This document shows positions 1 through 6,751 of a stretch of 9,692 bases of DNA, in pieces. Numbering within the stretch: the stretch's first letter is position 1; each line of letters begins with the position of its first letter. The notes beneath the pieces were generated by a model, which was not told where the DNA came from, ran no database searches, and saw nothing but the letters and a program-made list of their open reading frames with translations. The stretch is from Sulfuricella sp. (GTDB lineage: Bacteria > Pseudomonadota > Gammaproteobacteria > Burkholderiales > Sulfuricellaceae), in the NCBI GenBank assembly GCA_030696235.1, contig JAUYSN010000475.1, forward strand, positions 1-9,692, written 5' to 3'. Position numbers and translations under genes: made by a program.

Positions 1-265
1 GCTCGCCCAGCGTCAGCGGCGAGAAACGTGGGTCGCGGAAAGCAGCCGCATAGGCGTTGGCCTTGACGTCCTGCAGCAGCGGACGGCGCGCCTCCAGGCT
101 GCCGATGCAGCCGCGCAGGTCGCCTTGCTGGGTCAGAGTGATGAAGCAGGCGCCCAGTTCCTTGAGCCATACGGCATCTTCTAGCGCCTGCATCGGCTTC
201 CCCAGCGCCTGAGAGATGGTGGCGCGGGCAATCGGAATCAGAATTTGGCCTTTTTCAGTGGGCAC
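1..265 (-). CDS. AMMECR1-domain protein, AmmeMemoRadiSam system protein A (partial, C-terminus off left edge)
   Basis: Reading the minus strand from GTG at 265 gives 88 codons that run off the left edge. The translation carries the hallmark of the AMMECR1 family, LRGCIGSLE, followed by a conserved NAYAAAFRDPRF segment ending in PL. Family members of this type are usually about 180 residues, so about half is visible. The GTG start is chosen because a strong Shine-Dalgarno (GAGGAG, 278-273) lies 7 nt upstream. The start overlaps the end of the MEMO gene by 11 nt, so the two are probably translationally coupled. In bacteria and archaea, AMMECR1, MEMO and a radical-SAM gene often occur together under the name AmmeMemoRadiSam. 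The reaction is unknown to me and I assign none. The family call is firm; the function is not. Confidence 0.92.
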   Translation of the reverse strand, partial: MPTEKGQILIPIARATISQALGKPMQALEDAVWLKELGACFITLTQQGDLRGCIGSLEARRPLLQDVKANAYAAAFRDPRFSPLTLGE

Positions 266-1070
266 GCTTGTTCTCCTCGGTGAAGGCGAAGGCGGCATAG
301 CCGACCACGCGGTTCTTGTCGCCGGCGGTATCCCCGGAATTGCGCAGGTCGAGCAGGCGCGGTTTGAGATGGTGGTGCTGCGCCGCCAGCAACAGGCCGT
401 TTACCGGCGTGCCGCCGCAAGCCTGCTCATGGCTTAGCGGCCAGCGCAGATCGAGAATGGCCTGTGCGGTGGTGCTGTCGATTTGCTGCGCCTCGCGGTA
501 GGTCAGGAAATGGGACAGGTCGGAGCTGATGACGATCAGCGTATCCGGGCCGCCCCACAGGCGTTCCAGCACCTCGGCCACCTCCTGCGGCGTGGCGTCG
601 CCTACCGCCAGCGGAACCAGCTTGAAGTCGTCGAGCACGGCCTGCAGGAAAGGGAGCTGCACTTCCAGGGAATGCTCCAGGGCATGGGCCGCATCGTATT
701 CCGCCACCTGCGGCAGGTCGGCGATCTTCGCCATGGCGTCGAGGTCGAGGGGCACGATGCCGAGCGGTGTGGCGAAGCCTTCCGTGCTCGGCAAGGCGAG
801 CCCGCGCACGGGAACGCGGTGCACCGGGCCCAGCAGCACGACACGACGGTAAATATTTCTGCCTTGTTCCAGCAGGGCATAGGCGCTGGCGGCAACCGGC
901 CCGGAATAAATGTAGCCGGCATGGGGTACAATAACCGCCTTGGGGAGAGTTGCCGGTTTTTCCGCATGCTGTTCCGCTTCTTCCAGCATGGCCGCAACTT
1001 CGCTAGCCAGGGCGCGCGGATCGCCGGTGTAAAATGCGCCGGCAACGGCGGCGGGACGAATCCGTTTCAT
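255..1070 (-). CDS. MEMO family protein, AmmeMemoRadiSam system protein B
   Basis: This 271-residue protein is a MEMO1-like member of the extradiol-dioxygenase (LigB-like) fold. Visible family motifs are PHAGYIYSG (49-57), GPVHR (81-85), HSLEVQLPFL (133-142), SSDLSH (182-187) and ACGG (217-220). His50, His84 and Cys218 correspond to the metal-binding His/His/Cys set of human MEMO1, so the metal site appears intact. The length fits the family, which is about 260-300 residues. The ATG at 1070 is preceded by AGGGGG with a 4-nt gap. The stop overlaps the downstream AMMECR1 gene. The enzyme's substrate is not established; the conserved pairing with AMMECR1 and a radical-SAM protein suggests a shared modification or redox task, which is inference. 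It is divergent from ispD. Confidence 0.95.
   Translation of the reverse strand: MKRIRPAAVAGAFYTGDPRALASEVAAMLEEAEQHAEKPATLPKAVIVPHAGYIYSGPVAASAYALLEQGRNIYRRVVLLGPVHRVPVRGLALPSTEGFATPLGIVPLDLDAMAKIADLPQVAEYDAAHALEHSLEVQLPFLQAVLDDFKLVPLAVGDATPQEVAEVLERLWGGPDTLIVISSDLSHFLTYREAQQIDSTTAQAILDLRWPLSHEQACGGTPVNGLLLAAQHHHLKPRLLDLRNSGDTAGDKNRVVGYAAFAFTEENKRAH
271..278 (-). promoter_or_regulatory. Ribosome binding site deciding the GTG start of the AMMECR1 gene
   Basis: The minus strand reads GAGGAGAA here, 7 nt before the GTG at 265-263. It lies inside the last codons of the MEMO gene. It supports the GTG start and tight coupling between the two genes. Confidence 0.7.
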
Positions 1071-1138
1071 GACACCCCCTGACCGATTAACTGTTGTCTG
1101 TTAAACCTTACTTTCAAGATAGCCAATTCCATAAAGCA
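1071..1138. promoter_or_regulatory. Divergent intergenic region between the MEMO gene and ispD
   Basis: Only 68 bp separate two divergent start codons, so promoters for both directions should lie here or extend into the coding sequences. The stretch is more AT-rich than its flanks. I looked for -35/-10 pairs on both strands and found no convincing consensus match, so the call rests on gene orientation alone. Confidence 0.35.
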
Positions 1139-1834
1139 ATGCCAAATTATTATGCTTTGATCCCTGCCGCCGGATTCGGTTCGCGCATGGGAGGGGAAAC
1201 CCCCAAACAGTATCTTTCTGTTCTTGGTAGGCCGCTGATTCACTACGCGGTAGCGGCCTTGTGCCGCCACGCCAGGATCAGCCGTGTCTATGTGGTGCTC
1301 GCGCCGGAAGATACGCTGTGGAAGTCCTATGATTGGAGTGCTTTCACCGGCAAGCTCAAGCCGCTGTACTGCGGCGGGGCGGAGCGTTTTGAATCGGTGC
1401 GCAACGGCCTGGATGCGATCCAGGGCGAGGTCGGTTTCGAGGGCTGGGTGCTGGTGCACGACGCAGCCCGGCCCGGTCTGAGCGGCGAACTGCTCGACAG
1501 CCTGATCGGCGAGGTCGGCAACGACCCCTTCGGCGGGCTGCTGGCGGTGCCGGTGGCGGATACCCTGAAGCGGGCCGACGCGGACAACCGTGTGTTGCGC
1601 ACCGAGCCCCGCGACAAGCTGTGGCAAGCGCAGACGCCGCAGATGTTCCGCTACGGCCTGCTGCAGCGCGCGCTGTCTCTGCTGGATGGAGCGGTGGTGA
1701 CCGACGAGGCGCAGGCGGTCGAGCGCATGGGCTTCCAGGCGAAACTGGTGGCGGGCGACATCACCAATTTCAAGGTCACCTATCCGCAGGACGTTAAACT
1801 GGCGGAGCTGATACTGTCGGGAGCCAAGGCATGA
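1139..1834 (+). CDS. ispD: 2-C-methyl-D-erythritol 4-phosphate cytidylyltransferase
   Basis: IspD transfers CMP from CTP to 2-C-methyl-D-erythritol 4-phosphate in the cytosol, the third step of the MEP isoprenoid pathway. The 231-residue product matches the family length (E. coli about 236). The CTP-binding start [10 protein letters not shown] with PKQY contains Arg16 and Lys23. CGGAER (78-83), VHDAARP (106-112), TPQMFR (166-171), TDEA (188-191) and Lys212 in NFKVTYPQD follow in the expected order. I chose ATG at 1139 because homology begins right there ([12 protein letters not shown]). An in-frame TTG at 1094 would add 15 residues that match nothing known and is probably not used. The upstream ribosome site is weak. 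The gene is GC-rich: one 60-base line at 1501 counts 45 G/C. It overlaps ispF by ATGA. Confidence 0.96.
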   Translation: MPNYYALIPAAGFGSRMGGETPKQYLSVLGRPLIHYAVAALCRHARISRVYVVLAPEDTLWKSYDWSAFTGKLKPLYCGGAERFESVRNGLDAIQGEVGFEGWVLVHDAARPGLSGELLDSLIGEVGNDPFGGLLAVPVADTLKRADADNRVLRTEPRDKLWQAQTPQMFRYGLLQRALSLLDGAVVTDEAQAVERMGFQAKLVAGDITNFKVTYPQDVKLAELILSGAKA

Positions 1835-2307
1835 GAGTCGGACAAGGGTTCGATGTCCACCAGTTGGTGGAAGGGCGCAAGCTGATCGTCGGCGGGGTGG
1901 ACATTCCCTACGAGCGCGGCCTGTTCGGCCATTCCGACGCCGACGTGCTGCTCCATGCGATTTGCGACGCCCTGCTGGGCGCAGCAGGTCTGGGCGACAT
2001 CGGCCGCCATTTCCCCGATTCCGACCCGCGCTACAAAGGCATCGACAGCCGCAGGCTGCTGCGCGAGGTGGTGCATCTGCTCAGGGAAAAGGGCTGGAGC
2101 GTAGCCAACCTGGACGCCACGATCATCGCCCAGGCGCCGAAGATGGCGCCGCACATTGCGCAGATGGTGGCGAATATCGCCGCTGACCTGGATGTGGCGG
2201 CGGATTGCATCAACGTCAAGGCAACCACCACCGAGAAGTTAGGCTTTACCGGGCGGGGCGAGGGGATTGCGGCGCAGGCGGTGTGCTTGATTGAGAAGAG
2301 ACTTTAA
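1831..2307 (+). CDS. ispF: 2-C-methyl-D-erythritol 2,4-cyclodiphosphate synthase
   Basis: IspF cyclises CDP-methylerythritol 2-phosphate to methylerythritol 2,4-cyclodiphosphate with release of CMP. The 158-residue length is standard. Zinc ligands Asp8, His10 (FDVH) and His42 are present, along with HSDADV (34-39), LGDIG, FPDSDP and the near-invariant [16 protein letters not shown] segment near the C-terminus. Its ATG overlaps the ispD stop (ATGA), which indicates translational coupling. IspE, which acts between these two enzymes, is not in the window; in many proteobacteria it lies elsewhere in the genome. Nothing about the gene is unusual. Confidence 0.97.
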   Translation: MRVGQGFDVHQLVEGRKLIVGGVDIPYERGLFGHSDADVLLHAICDALLGAAGLGDIGRHFPDSDPRYKGIDSRRLLREVVHLLREKGWSVANLDATIIAQAPKMAPHIAQMVANIAADLDVAADCINVKATTTEKLGFTGRGEGIAAQAVCLIEKRL

Positions 2308-2341
2308 CCCGGATGTTTCATACCCAAAGGGCACAAGTAAA

Positions 2342-3361
2342 TTGACGCGCACCAGCACCGATATCACGCTTGATCAAAAGCTTCAGTTCCTGCTGCGGCC
2401 TGAATCCTACCCAGATAGGCCACGGAACGTCGAAGCTGCCGAAACCCACATGTCCTGGGTGTTCATGACCGATGCCTATGCCTATAAGCTCAAGAAGCCG
2501 GTGCGGTATGACTTTCTCGATTTCAGCACGGTTGAAGCCAGGCGCCGGGATTCGGAGGAGGAAGTCAGATTGAACACCCGCCTCGCACCGCATATCTATC
2601 TGGGGATTCTGCCGCTCACCATAGACTCGGCTGGATCGCTGAAGATAGGCGGTGAAGGCGAGGCGGTGGATTGGCTTGTCAAGATGCGCCGCCTTCCGAC
2701 TGATCAGATGCTCGACCATGCGATCAAGCAGGGAACCGTCGAAACGGCCGATGTGCGGCAGGCTGCCGTTGCGCTTGCCAAGTTCTATCTGACCTCGCCG
2801 CCAGTCGAGCTGGGTGAGTCTGAATATAGAGAGCGGTTCGAAAAAAACGTGGACGCCAATCTGCGGGAATTGACCGATCCCATATATCGGCTGCCGGAAG
2901 ATCTGGTCCGCAAAATCACCTCAGCTCAATTCGCGTTCTTGAAGGAAGAATCCGAGCTGTTTTACCAACGAGTGCGAGAAGGAAGAATCATCGAGGCCCA
3001 CGGCGATCTTCGGCCCGAGCATATCTGTCTCGGGCCGGAACCGGTTATTATCGATTGCCTGGAATTCAGGCGCGAATTCCGCATTCTCGATACCGCCGAT
3101 GAGCTGGCCTTTCTCGCCATGGAATGCGAGCGTCTGGGCGCGCCATCGGTGGGGCAATCGTTCCTCGAAACCTACAGCGAATATACAGGTGACAAGCCTT
3201 CCGAGAAGCTGTTGCATTTCTACAAAAGCTACCGTGCAACCCTGCGGGCGAAGATCACAATTTGGCATATCAAGGATGCCGAAGTGCGGAATCCATCAAA
3301 GTGGTACAACTTGGCAGGGGAATATCTGCGTCTCGCGGAAGCCCACACGCGCGGGTTCTGA
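2342..3361 (+). CDS. Kinase-like protein of the aminoglycoside phosphotransferase family (COG2187 type)
   Basis: With the TTG at 2342 as start, the product is 339 residues. It has the kinase layout of COG2187 proteins: THMSWVFMT leading to YAYKLKKPV with a candidate ATP-binding Lys49, then the catalytic loop HGDLRPEHI (220-228) and the metal-binding IIDCLEF segment with Asp238. DTADELAFLAMEC (250-262) is also typical of the family. Related proteins often carry a C-terminal P-loop kinase domain; this one has none. The substrate is unknown, and drug resistance should not be inferred. The start is uncertain: a TTG at 2291 inside ispF would add 17 residues, and the first ATG (2450) is too late because it cuts into the conserved core. 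It follows ispF closely and so may share its transcript. Its stop lies 5 bp from that of the convergent PRPP synthetase. Confidence 0.85.
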   Translation: MTRTSTDITLDQKLQFLLRPESYPDRPRNVEAAETHMSWVFMTDAYAYKLKKPVRYDFLDFSTVEARRRDSEEEVRLNTRLAPHIYLGILPLTIDSAGSLKIGGEGEAVDWLVKMRRLPTDQMLDHAIKQGTVETADVRQAAVALAKFYLTSPPVELGESEYRERFEKNVDANLRELTDPIYRLPEDLVRKITSAQFAFLKEESELFYQRVREGRIIEAHGDLRPEHICLGPEPVIIDCLEFRREFRILDTADELAFLAMECERLGAPSVGQSFLETYSEYTGDKPSEKLLHFYKSYRATLRAKITIWHIKDAEVRNPSKWYNLAGEYLRLAEAHTRGF

Positions 3362-3366
3362 GCCGC

Positions 3367-4362
3367 CTATACTTCCAGCAGATCCACGATCGACCCGCCC
3401 GTGTGGATGTGTGTAATGGCTGCGGCAAAGAGCGGCGTGGCGTCCAGGACTTCCAATTTGGCCCTGGCAGCCTCCGAAACCAACCGGAACGGCGGTATCG
3501 TGTTGGTCACAATGACCTTGTCCAGCGCCTCGTTCGCCAGGACTTCATTGGCAGCTCCCACGAACACGCCATGCGATGCTGCCGCATAGATTTTCTTCGC
3601 CCCGAGTTGGCGACATGCCGATGCTGCGCGCAGAATGGTCGTTCCCGTGCTGATCAGGTCGTCGATGATGAGAGCGACCTTGTCCTTCACCTCGCCGACG
3701 ATCGCCTCGCCTGAAACCACTCCCTTGCTGCGCTGTTTTTCCATGAAGGCGCTAGATACTGTTTTGCCTGTCGCGCGGGCCAGCGCTTGCCTGAACTGCT
3801 CGGCTCGCTTTATTCCACCCACATCGGGCGAAACGACAACAATCTCCTCACTTCGCAAAAGAGGCGCGAAATACCTGACAAACAGGGGCTTGGCTTCCAG
3901 GTGGTCAGTATGGCACCGGAAAGCGTTTTGAAAGGCGGCGAGGTTGTGCACGTCCAGGGCCAGAACCCGATCCGTCCCAACAGCCTCAAACAGGCTGGCA
4001 ACGTAGCGTGTAGTGACCGGATCACGCGGTTGGGTCTTCCTGTCTTTGCGCGCGTAACACAGGTAGGGAACAACGGCTGTCACGCTACCCGCCGAGGCAT
4101 CCCGCAACGCGCCAATGAAAAAGAGCAACCGGCAAAGTTTGTCGTTGACACTCTGCTGGGTATCCGCGTACAGAGACTGCACCACAAAGACATCCCGACC
4201 CCGCACGTTTACAAGGGGCCGGGACTTATGCTCGCCATCCTCGAACTCTCGTTCCTCGTGCTCACTCGAAGAAACCCCGAGCTTTTGGCTGACCATCTCG
4301 CCAAACGCACGGCTTGCGTTAAGCGTGAAAAGCATGAGGTTTCTATCATTCATATCATTCAT
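3367..4362 (-). CDS. Ribose-phosphate pyrophosphokinase (PRPP synthetase), divergent type
   Basis: The enzyme makes PRPP from ribose 5-phosphate and ATP. With ATG at 4362 it has 331 residues, slightly longer than E. coli Prs (315). Motifs in order are [10 protein letters not shown] (40-49), [13 protein letters not shown] (103-115), DVHN with His139, [10 protein letters not shown] (178-187), the flexible-loop EKQRSKG (208-214) and the PRPP-binding [12 protein letters not shown] (232-243). Several differ from the E. coli form (for example the segment after YAR, and DVHN in place of DLHA), so it is probably a second, specialised copy. The reading frame is open to 4515, but the extra 51 residues show no homology. 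No good ribosome site precedes 4362 or the alternative ATG at 4353. The 245 bp between this start and the arnD stop hold no gene I can support. Confidence 0.85.
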   Translation of the reverse strand: MNDMNDRNLMLFTLNASRAFGEMVSQKLGVSSSEHEEREFEDGEHKSRPLVNVRGRDVFVVQSLYADTQQSVNDKLCRLLFFIGALRDASAGSVTAVVPYLCYARKDRKTQPRDPVTTRYVASLFEAVGTDRVLALDVHNLAAFQNAFRCHTDHLEAKPLFVRYFAPLLRSEEIVVVSPDVGGIKRAEQFRQALARATGKTVSSAFMEKQRSKGVVSGEAIVGEVKDKVALIIDDLISTGTTILRAASACRQLGAKKIYAAASHGVFVGAANEVLANEALDKVIVTNTIPPFRLVSEAARAKLEVLDATPLFAAAITHIHTGGSIVDLLEV

Positions 4363-4607
4363 AAGGCGAAGCGGGCTTCCGTGGTTAAGGCGGCGGAAAG
4401 GGGTTTCAAGATGCACCCTCCCTGCTTTATGGATAGCCGATGCCAATAAATTTGCAAGCGAGTCGCTAGCGGATTCGGTTTTCGCAATCGCCGAAATTTT
4501 TCTTTCCAGGCACAACCCGGCTATTGCTGGCTAGAGAAGGCCTGTGGCAGTTTCAGATCGGAAGCCTTCTATTACCCAATGCCGTTTATCAAGCAGCAAG
4601 GCACCGC

Positions 4608-5516
4608 TCAGGCCAGAAACTCTTCGCCCTGGAACGCCAGTGTTCCAGAGCGCCCAGGCATTTCGCCCATCACCACCTCGTGCCGAGGCAGCTCGTCCAG
4701 CTTCAGCCCCTCGAAGTAATCCTTGAGCGAAACCAGCTCGTAACCTTGCGCTTTCCAGCCGTCGAGCAGTTCATCGAACACGCCGGCCAGCTTCATGCCC
4801 TCGAGTTCCGCATGCAGGGTGTAGACGTGGCCGGTGGGCGGCGGATTTTCGGTCAGCTGGAGCAGGTGCTGGGCGACGTTGCCGGGGGTGATGTTGCCGA
4901 CGCCGATGAGTTCGTCCAGCGTGGGCAGGGTGGTGGGTAGCTGCGGGCAGGCGACGATTTCCGCATTCCACATCGGGATGAAAGGGTGGGTGCCGCGCGT
5001 GTCCGAACAGTAATCGAAATCCAGGCGTTGTTCCAGGCGCAGCGCGTGGACATTCATTTGCCAGCCGGCGGCGCCGTGGACCTTGGCGGGTTCGCCGAAG
5101 ATCTTTGCGAAGCGGTCGCAAGCCAGTTTCATTTCCCGCGCCGTCCAGGCTGCATCTTTCTTCGCAACATAATCCTGCCACCTGATGTGGTCGTAGCAGT
5201 GGATGCCGACCTCGAAGCCGTCATCGCGGACCGCTTGCATGATTTGAGCGCAGCGCTTGCCGATATCCGGTCCCGGCAACAGGGTGCCGTACATCAGCGT
5301 CTTCAGGCCGTAGTGTTCCAGCACCGAGGTGCGAGACACCTTCTTCATGAAGCCGGGGCGGAACACCCGCTTGATGGCGCGGCCGGTGTGGTCGGTGCCG
5401 AGGCTGAACAAAAAGGTGGCGCCAGCTTCATGTTTTTTCAGGATTTCGGCCAAGCGCTTCACGCCCTCGCGGGTGCCGCGGTAGGTGTCGACGTCGATTT
5501 TTAGCGCGAGTTTCAT
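4608..5516 (-). CDS. arnD: 4-deoxy-4-formamido-L-arabinose-phosphoundecaprenol deformylase (ArnD)
   Basis: ArnD removes the formyl group from undecaprenyl-phosphate-linked 4-formamido-arabinose at the inner membrane, committing Ara4N to transfer onto lipid A. The 302-residue product (E. coli 296) is a NodB-fold polysaccharide deacetylase. It has IDVDTYRGT with Asp8 and Asp10, the metal-binding HCYDH (106-110), HGAAGWQMN (147-155), DYCSDTRG (168-175) and the late LHAE (234-237). ATG at 5516 is chosen because homology begins at once with MKLALKIDVD. The open frame continues to 5567, but that extension is encoded by the palindromic repeat and is unlikely to be protein. It is last of the three visible Ara4N genes. 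The substrate assignment rests on similarity and neighbours. Confidence 0.93.
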   Translation of the reverse strand: MKLALKIDVDTYRGTREGVKRLAEILKKHEAGATFLFSLGTDHTGRAIKRVFRPGFMKKVSRTSVLEHYGLKTLMYGTLLPGPDIGKRCAQIMQAVRDDGFEVGIHCYDHIRWQDYVAKKDAAWTAREMKLACDRFAKIFGEPAKVHGAAGWQMNVHALRLEQRLDFDYCSDTRGTHPFIPMWNAEIVACPQLPTTLPTLDELIGVGNITPGNVAQHLLQLTENPPPTGHVYTLHAELEGMKLAGVFDELLDGWKAQGYELVSLKDYFEGLKLDELPRHEVVMGEMPGRSGTLAFQGEEFLA

Positions 5517-5542
5517 GCTTGCTTCAAATTTCAAAATCATTA

Positions 5543-5614
5543 ACCGCAAGGGACGCGAAGGACGCAAAGGAATTCATTTTGTTTTCCTTCGCGTAACCTT
5601 GCGTCCCTTGCGGT
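5543..5614. repeat. Long imperfect palindrome between the UDP-glucuronate decarboxylase gene and arnD
   Basis: ACCGCAAGGGACGC at 5543-5556 is a perfect 14-bp inverted copy of 5601-5614. The inner segments 5557-5572 and 5584-5600 also pair, with a small bulge and a mismatch, giving a stem near 30 bp around an AT-rich loop. The arms are built from short CGCAAGGGA / CGCGAAGGA / CGCAAAGGA units. From memory, this style of palindrome is a common intergenic repeat in proteobacteria. It lies in the 109-bp gap inside the Ara4N genes, so in RNA it could stabilise the upstream mRNA or reduce read-through into arnD. No U-run follows, so it is not a classical terminator. Confidence 0.8.
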
Positions 5615-5625
5615 GAAAGGGCTGT

Positions 5626-6669
5626 TTATTCGACGAGTTTCCGTGCTTCCGCCACTTGGCTGCGGTAGGCTTCATAGATGTGCTTGAGCGCGTCCGCCAT
5701 GGTCACCTGTGGTTTCCAGTCGAGGTCTTTCATGGTGTTTTCGATCTTCGGGACGCGGTTCTGCACGTCCTGGTAGCCTTTGCCGTAGTAGTCTGCGGAG
5801 GTAACTTCCAACATTTTGACCTGGTGTGCGGTTTCCTTGTACTCAGGGTATTCCATGGCAAGATCAAGCATCATCTTCGCCACTTCCTTCACCGAGTAGT
5901 TGTTGGACGGGTTGCCGATATTGTAGATCTGGCCGGTCGCGACGCCGTTCTTGTTCTCGATGATCTTCATCAGCGCATCGATGCCATCCGAGGCGTAGGT
6001 GTAGGAGCGCTTGGCAGTGCCGCCATCCACCAGCTTGATATCCTCGCCACGCACGATGTGCCCGAGGAACTGGGTGATCACGCGTGAGCTGCCTTCCTTG
6101 GCGGTGTTGATGTTGTCCAGGCCGGCACCGATCCAGTTGAAGGGACGGAACAGGGTGAAGTTGAATTCGGTCTTCATGGCATAGGCGAAGATCACCCGGT
6201 CCATCAGTTGCTTGGAGCAGGAGTAGATCCAGCGCGGCTTGTTGATCGGGCCGAGGATCAGTTCGGAGTTCTCCGGATCGAATTCATCGTCGCGGCACAT
6301 GCCGTAGACTTCGGAGGTGGAGGGGAAAATCAGGTGCTTGCCGTACTGCACGCACTGGCGCACGATCGGCAGGTTGGCCTCGAAGTCCAGTTCGAACACC
6401 TTGAGCGGTTCCTTGACGTAGGTCGCCGGGGTGGCGATCGCGACCAGCGGCAGGATGACATCGCACTTCTTGACGTGGTACTCGATCCACTCCTTGTTGA
6501 TGGTGATGTCGCCTTCGAAAAAGTTGAAGCGCGGGTTGTCCATCAGCTCGGTGACCCGCTCGCTGTACATGTCCATGCCATAGACTTCCCAATCGGTCGT
6601 CTCGAGAATGCGCTTGGAAAGGTGATGGCCGATGAAGCCATTCACGCCCAGGATCAGGACTTTTTTCAT
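5626..6669 (-). CDS. UDP-glucuronic acid decarboxylase (UDP-4-keto-pentose forming), equivalent to the ArnA C-terminal domain
   Basis: This 347-residue short-chain dehydrogenase oxidises and decarboxylates UDP-glucuronate to UDP-4-keto-arabinose with NAD+, the first dedicated step of Ara4N synthesis. It matches the C-terminal half of E. coli ArnA closely. Visible are the NAD-binding GVNGFIG (8-14), EWIEYHVKKCDV, LPLVAIATP, PSTSEVYGM with Thr118 and Glu120, the YxxxK pair Tyr149/Lys153, RPFNWIG, and YYGKGYQDVQNR with Arg305 (ArnA Arg619). The ATG at 6669 is preceded by AGGA with an 8-nt gap, and homology begins at MKKVLILGVNGF. In enterobacteria this domain is fused behind the formyltransferase; here it is a separate gene 82 bp downstream in a different frame. 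It could be named arnA (dehydrogenase part), but I leave the symbol blank. Confidence 0.93.
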   Translation of the reverse strand: MKKVLILGVNGFIGHHLSKRILETTDWEVYGMDMYSERVTELMDNPRFNFFEGDITINKEWIEYHVKKCDVILPLVAIATPATYVKEPLKVFELDFEANLPIVRQCVQYGKHLIFPSTSEVYGMCRDDEFDPENSELILGPINKPRWIYSCSKQLMDRVIFAYAMKTEFNFTLFRPFNWIGAGLDNINTAKEGSSRVITQFLGHIVRGEDIKLVDGGTAKRSYTYASDGIDALMKIIENKNGVATGQIYNIGNPSNNYSVKEVAKMMLDLAMEYPEYKETAHQVKMLEVTSADYYGKGYQDVQNRVPKIENTMKDLDWKPQVTMADALKHIYEAYRSQVAEARKLVE

Positions 6670-6713
6670 CGTTTTTTTCCTAGTCAAAAAATAAATTCTA
6701 TCTACTATTGTCT

Positions 6714-6734
6714 CCCTCCCCTTCAAGGGGAGGG
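6714..6734. repeat. Perfect G/C-rich palindrome between the formyltransferase and decarboxylase genes
   Basis: CCCTCCCCTT (6714-6723) and AAGGGGAGGG (6725-6734) form a perfect 10-bp inverted repeat around a single base. It continues into a G-rich tail (to about 6751) that reaches the formyltransferase stop. This resembles a short repeat I recall as common between genes in betaproteobacteria. On the transcribed minus strand the hairpin is followed by GAGACAATAG, with no U-run, so a processing or attenuation role is more likely than intrinsic termination. Confidence 0.75.
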
Positions 6735-6751
6735 TCGGGGTGGGGATGGGG

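Noticed and set aside
483..1082. Open frame of 199 codons on the plus strand opposite the MEMO gene
   Set aside because: It is antisense to a gene with clear family motifs, and its translation shows no recognisable domain. GC-rich coding DNA commonly leaves such shadow frames open.
1094..1138. TTG-initiated N-terminal extension of IspD by 15 residues
   Set aside because: IspD homology begins exactly at the ATG at 1139, and the extension matches nothing in the family.
3061..3080. Inverted repeat GGAATTC...GAATTCC inside the kinase gene
   Set aside because: It is a short 7-bp repeat that falls on the conserved LEFRREF coding sequence, and is best explained by coding constraint and chance.
3787..4449. 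Open frame of 220 codons on the plus strand opposite the PRPP synthetase gene
   Set aside because: The opposite strand carries all PRPP synthetase motifs, and this frame has none of its own.
4363..4515. 51-residue N-terminal extension of the PRPP synthetase
   Set aside because: It is outside the family's usual length, lacks homology and starts without a ribosome site. A purine-rich AGGGAGG before a GTG at 4416 is too close to that codon to serve it.
4534..4570. AGAAGGC...GCCTTCT stem downstream of arnD as a terminator
   Set aside because: The stem is only 7 bp with a loop of over 20 nt and no U-run, too weak to call.
5517..5567. 17-residue N-terminal extension of ArnD
   Set aside because: Much of it is encoded by the palindromic repeat, and ArnD homology starts at 5516.
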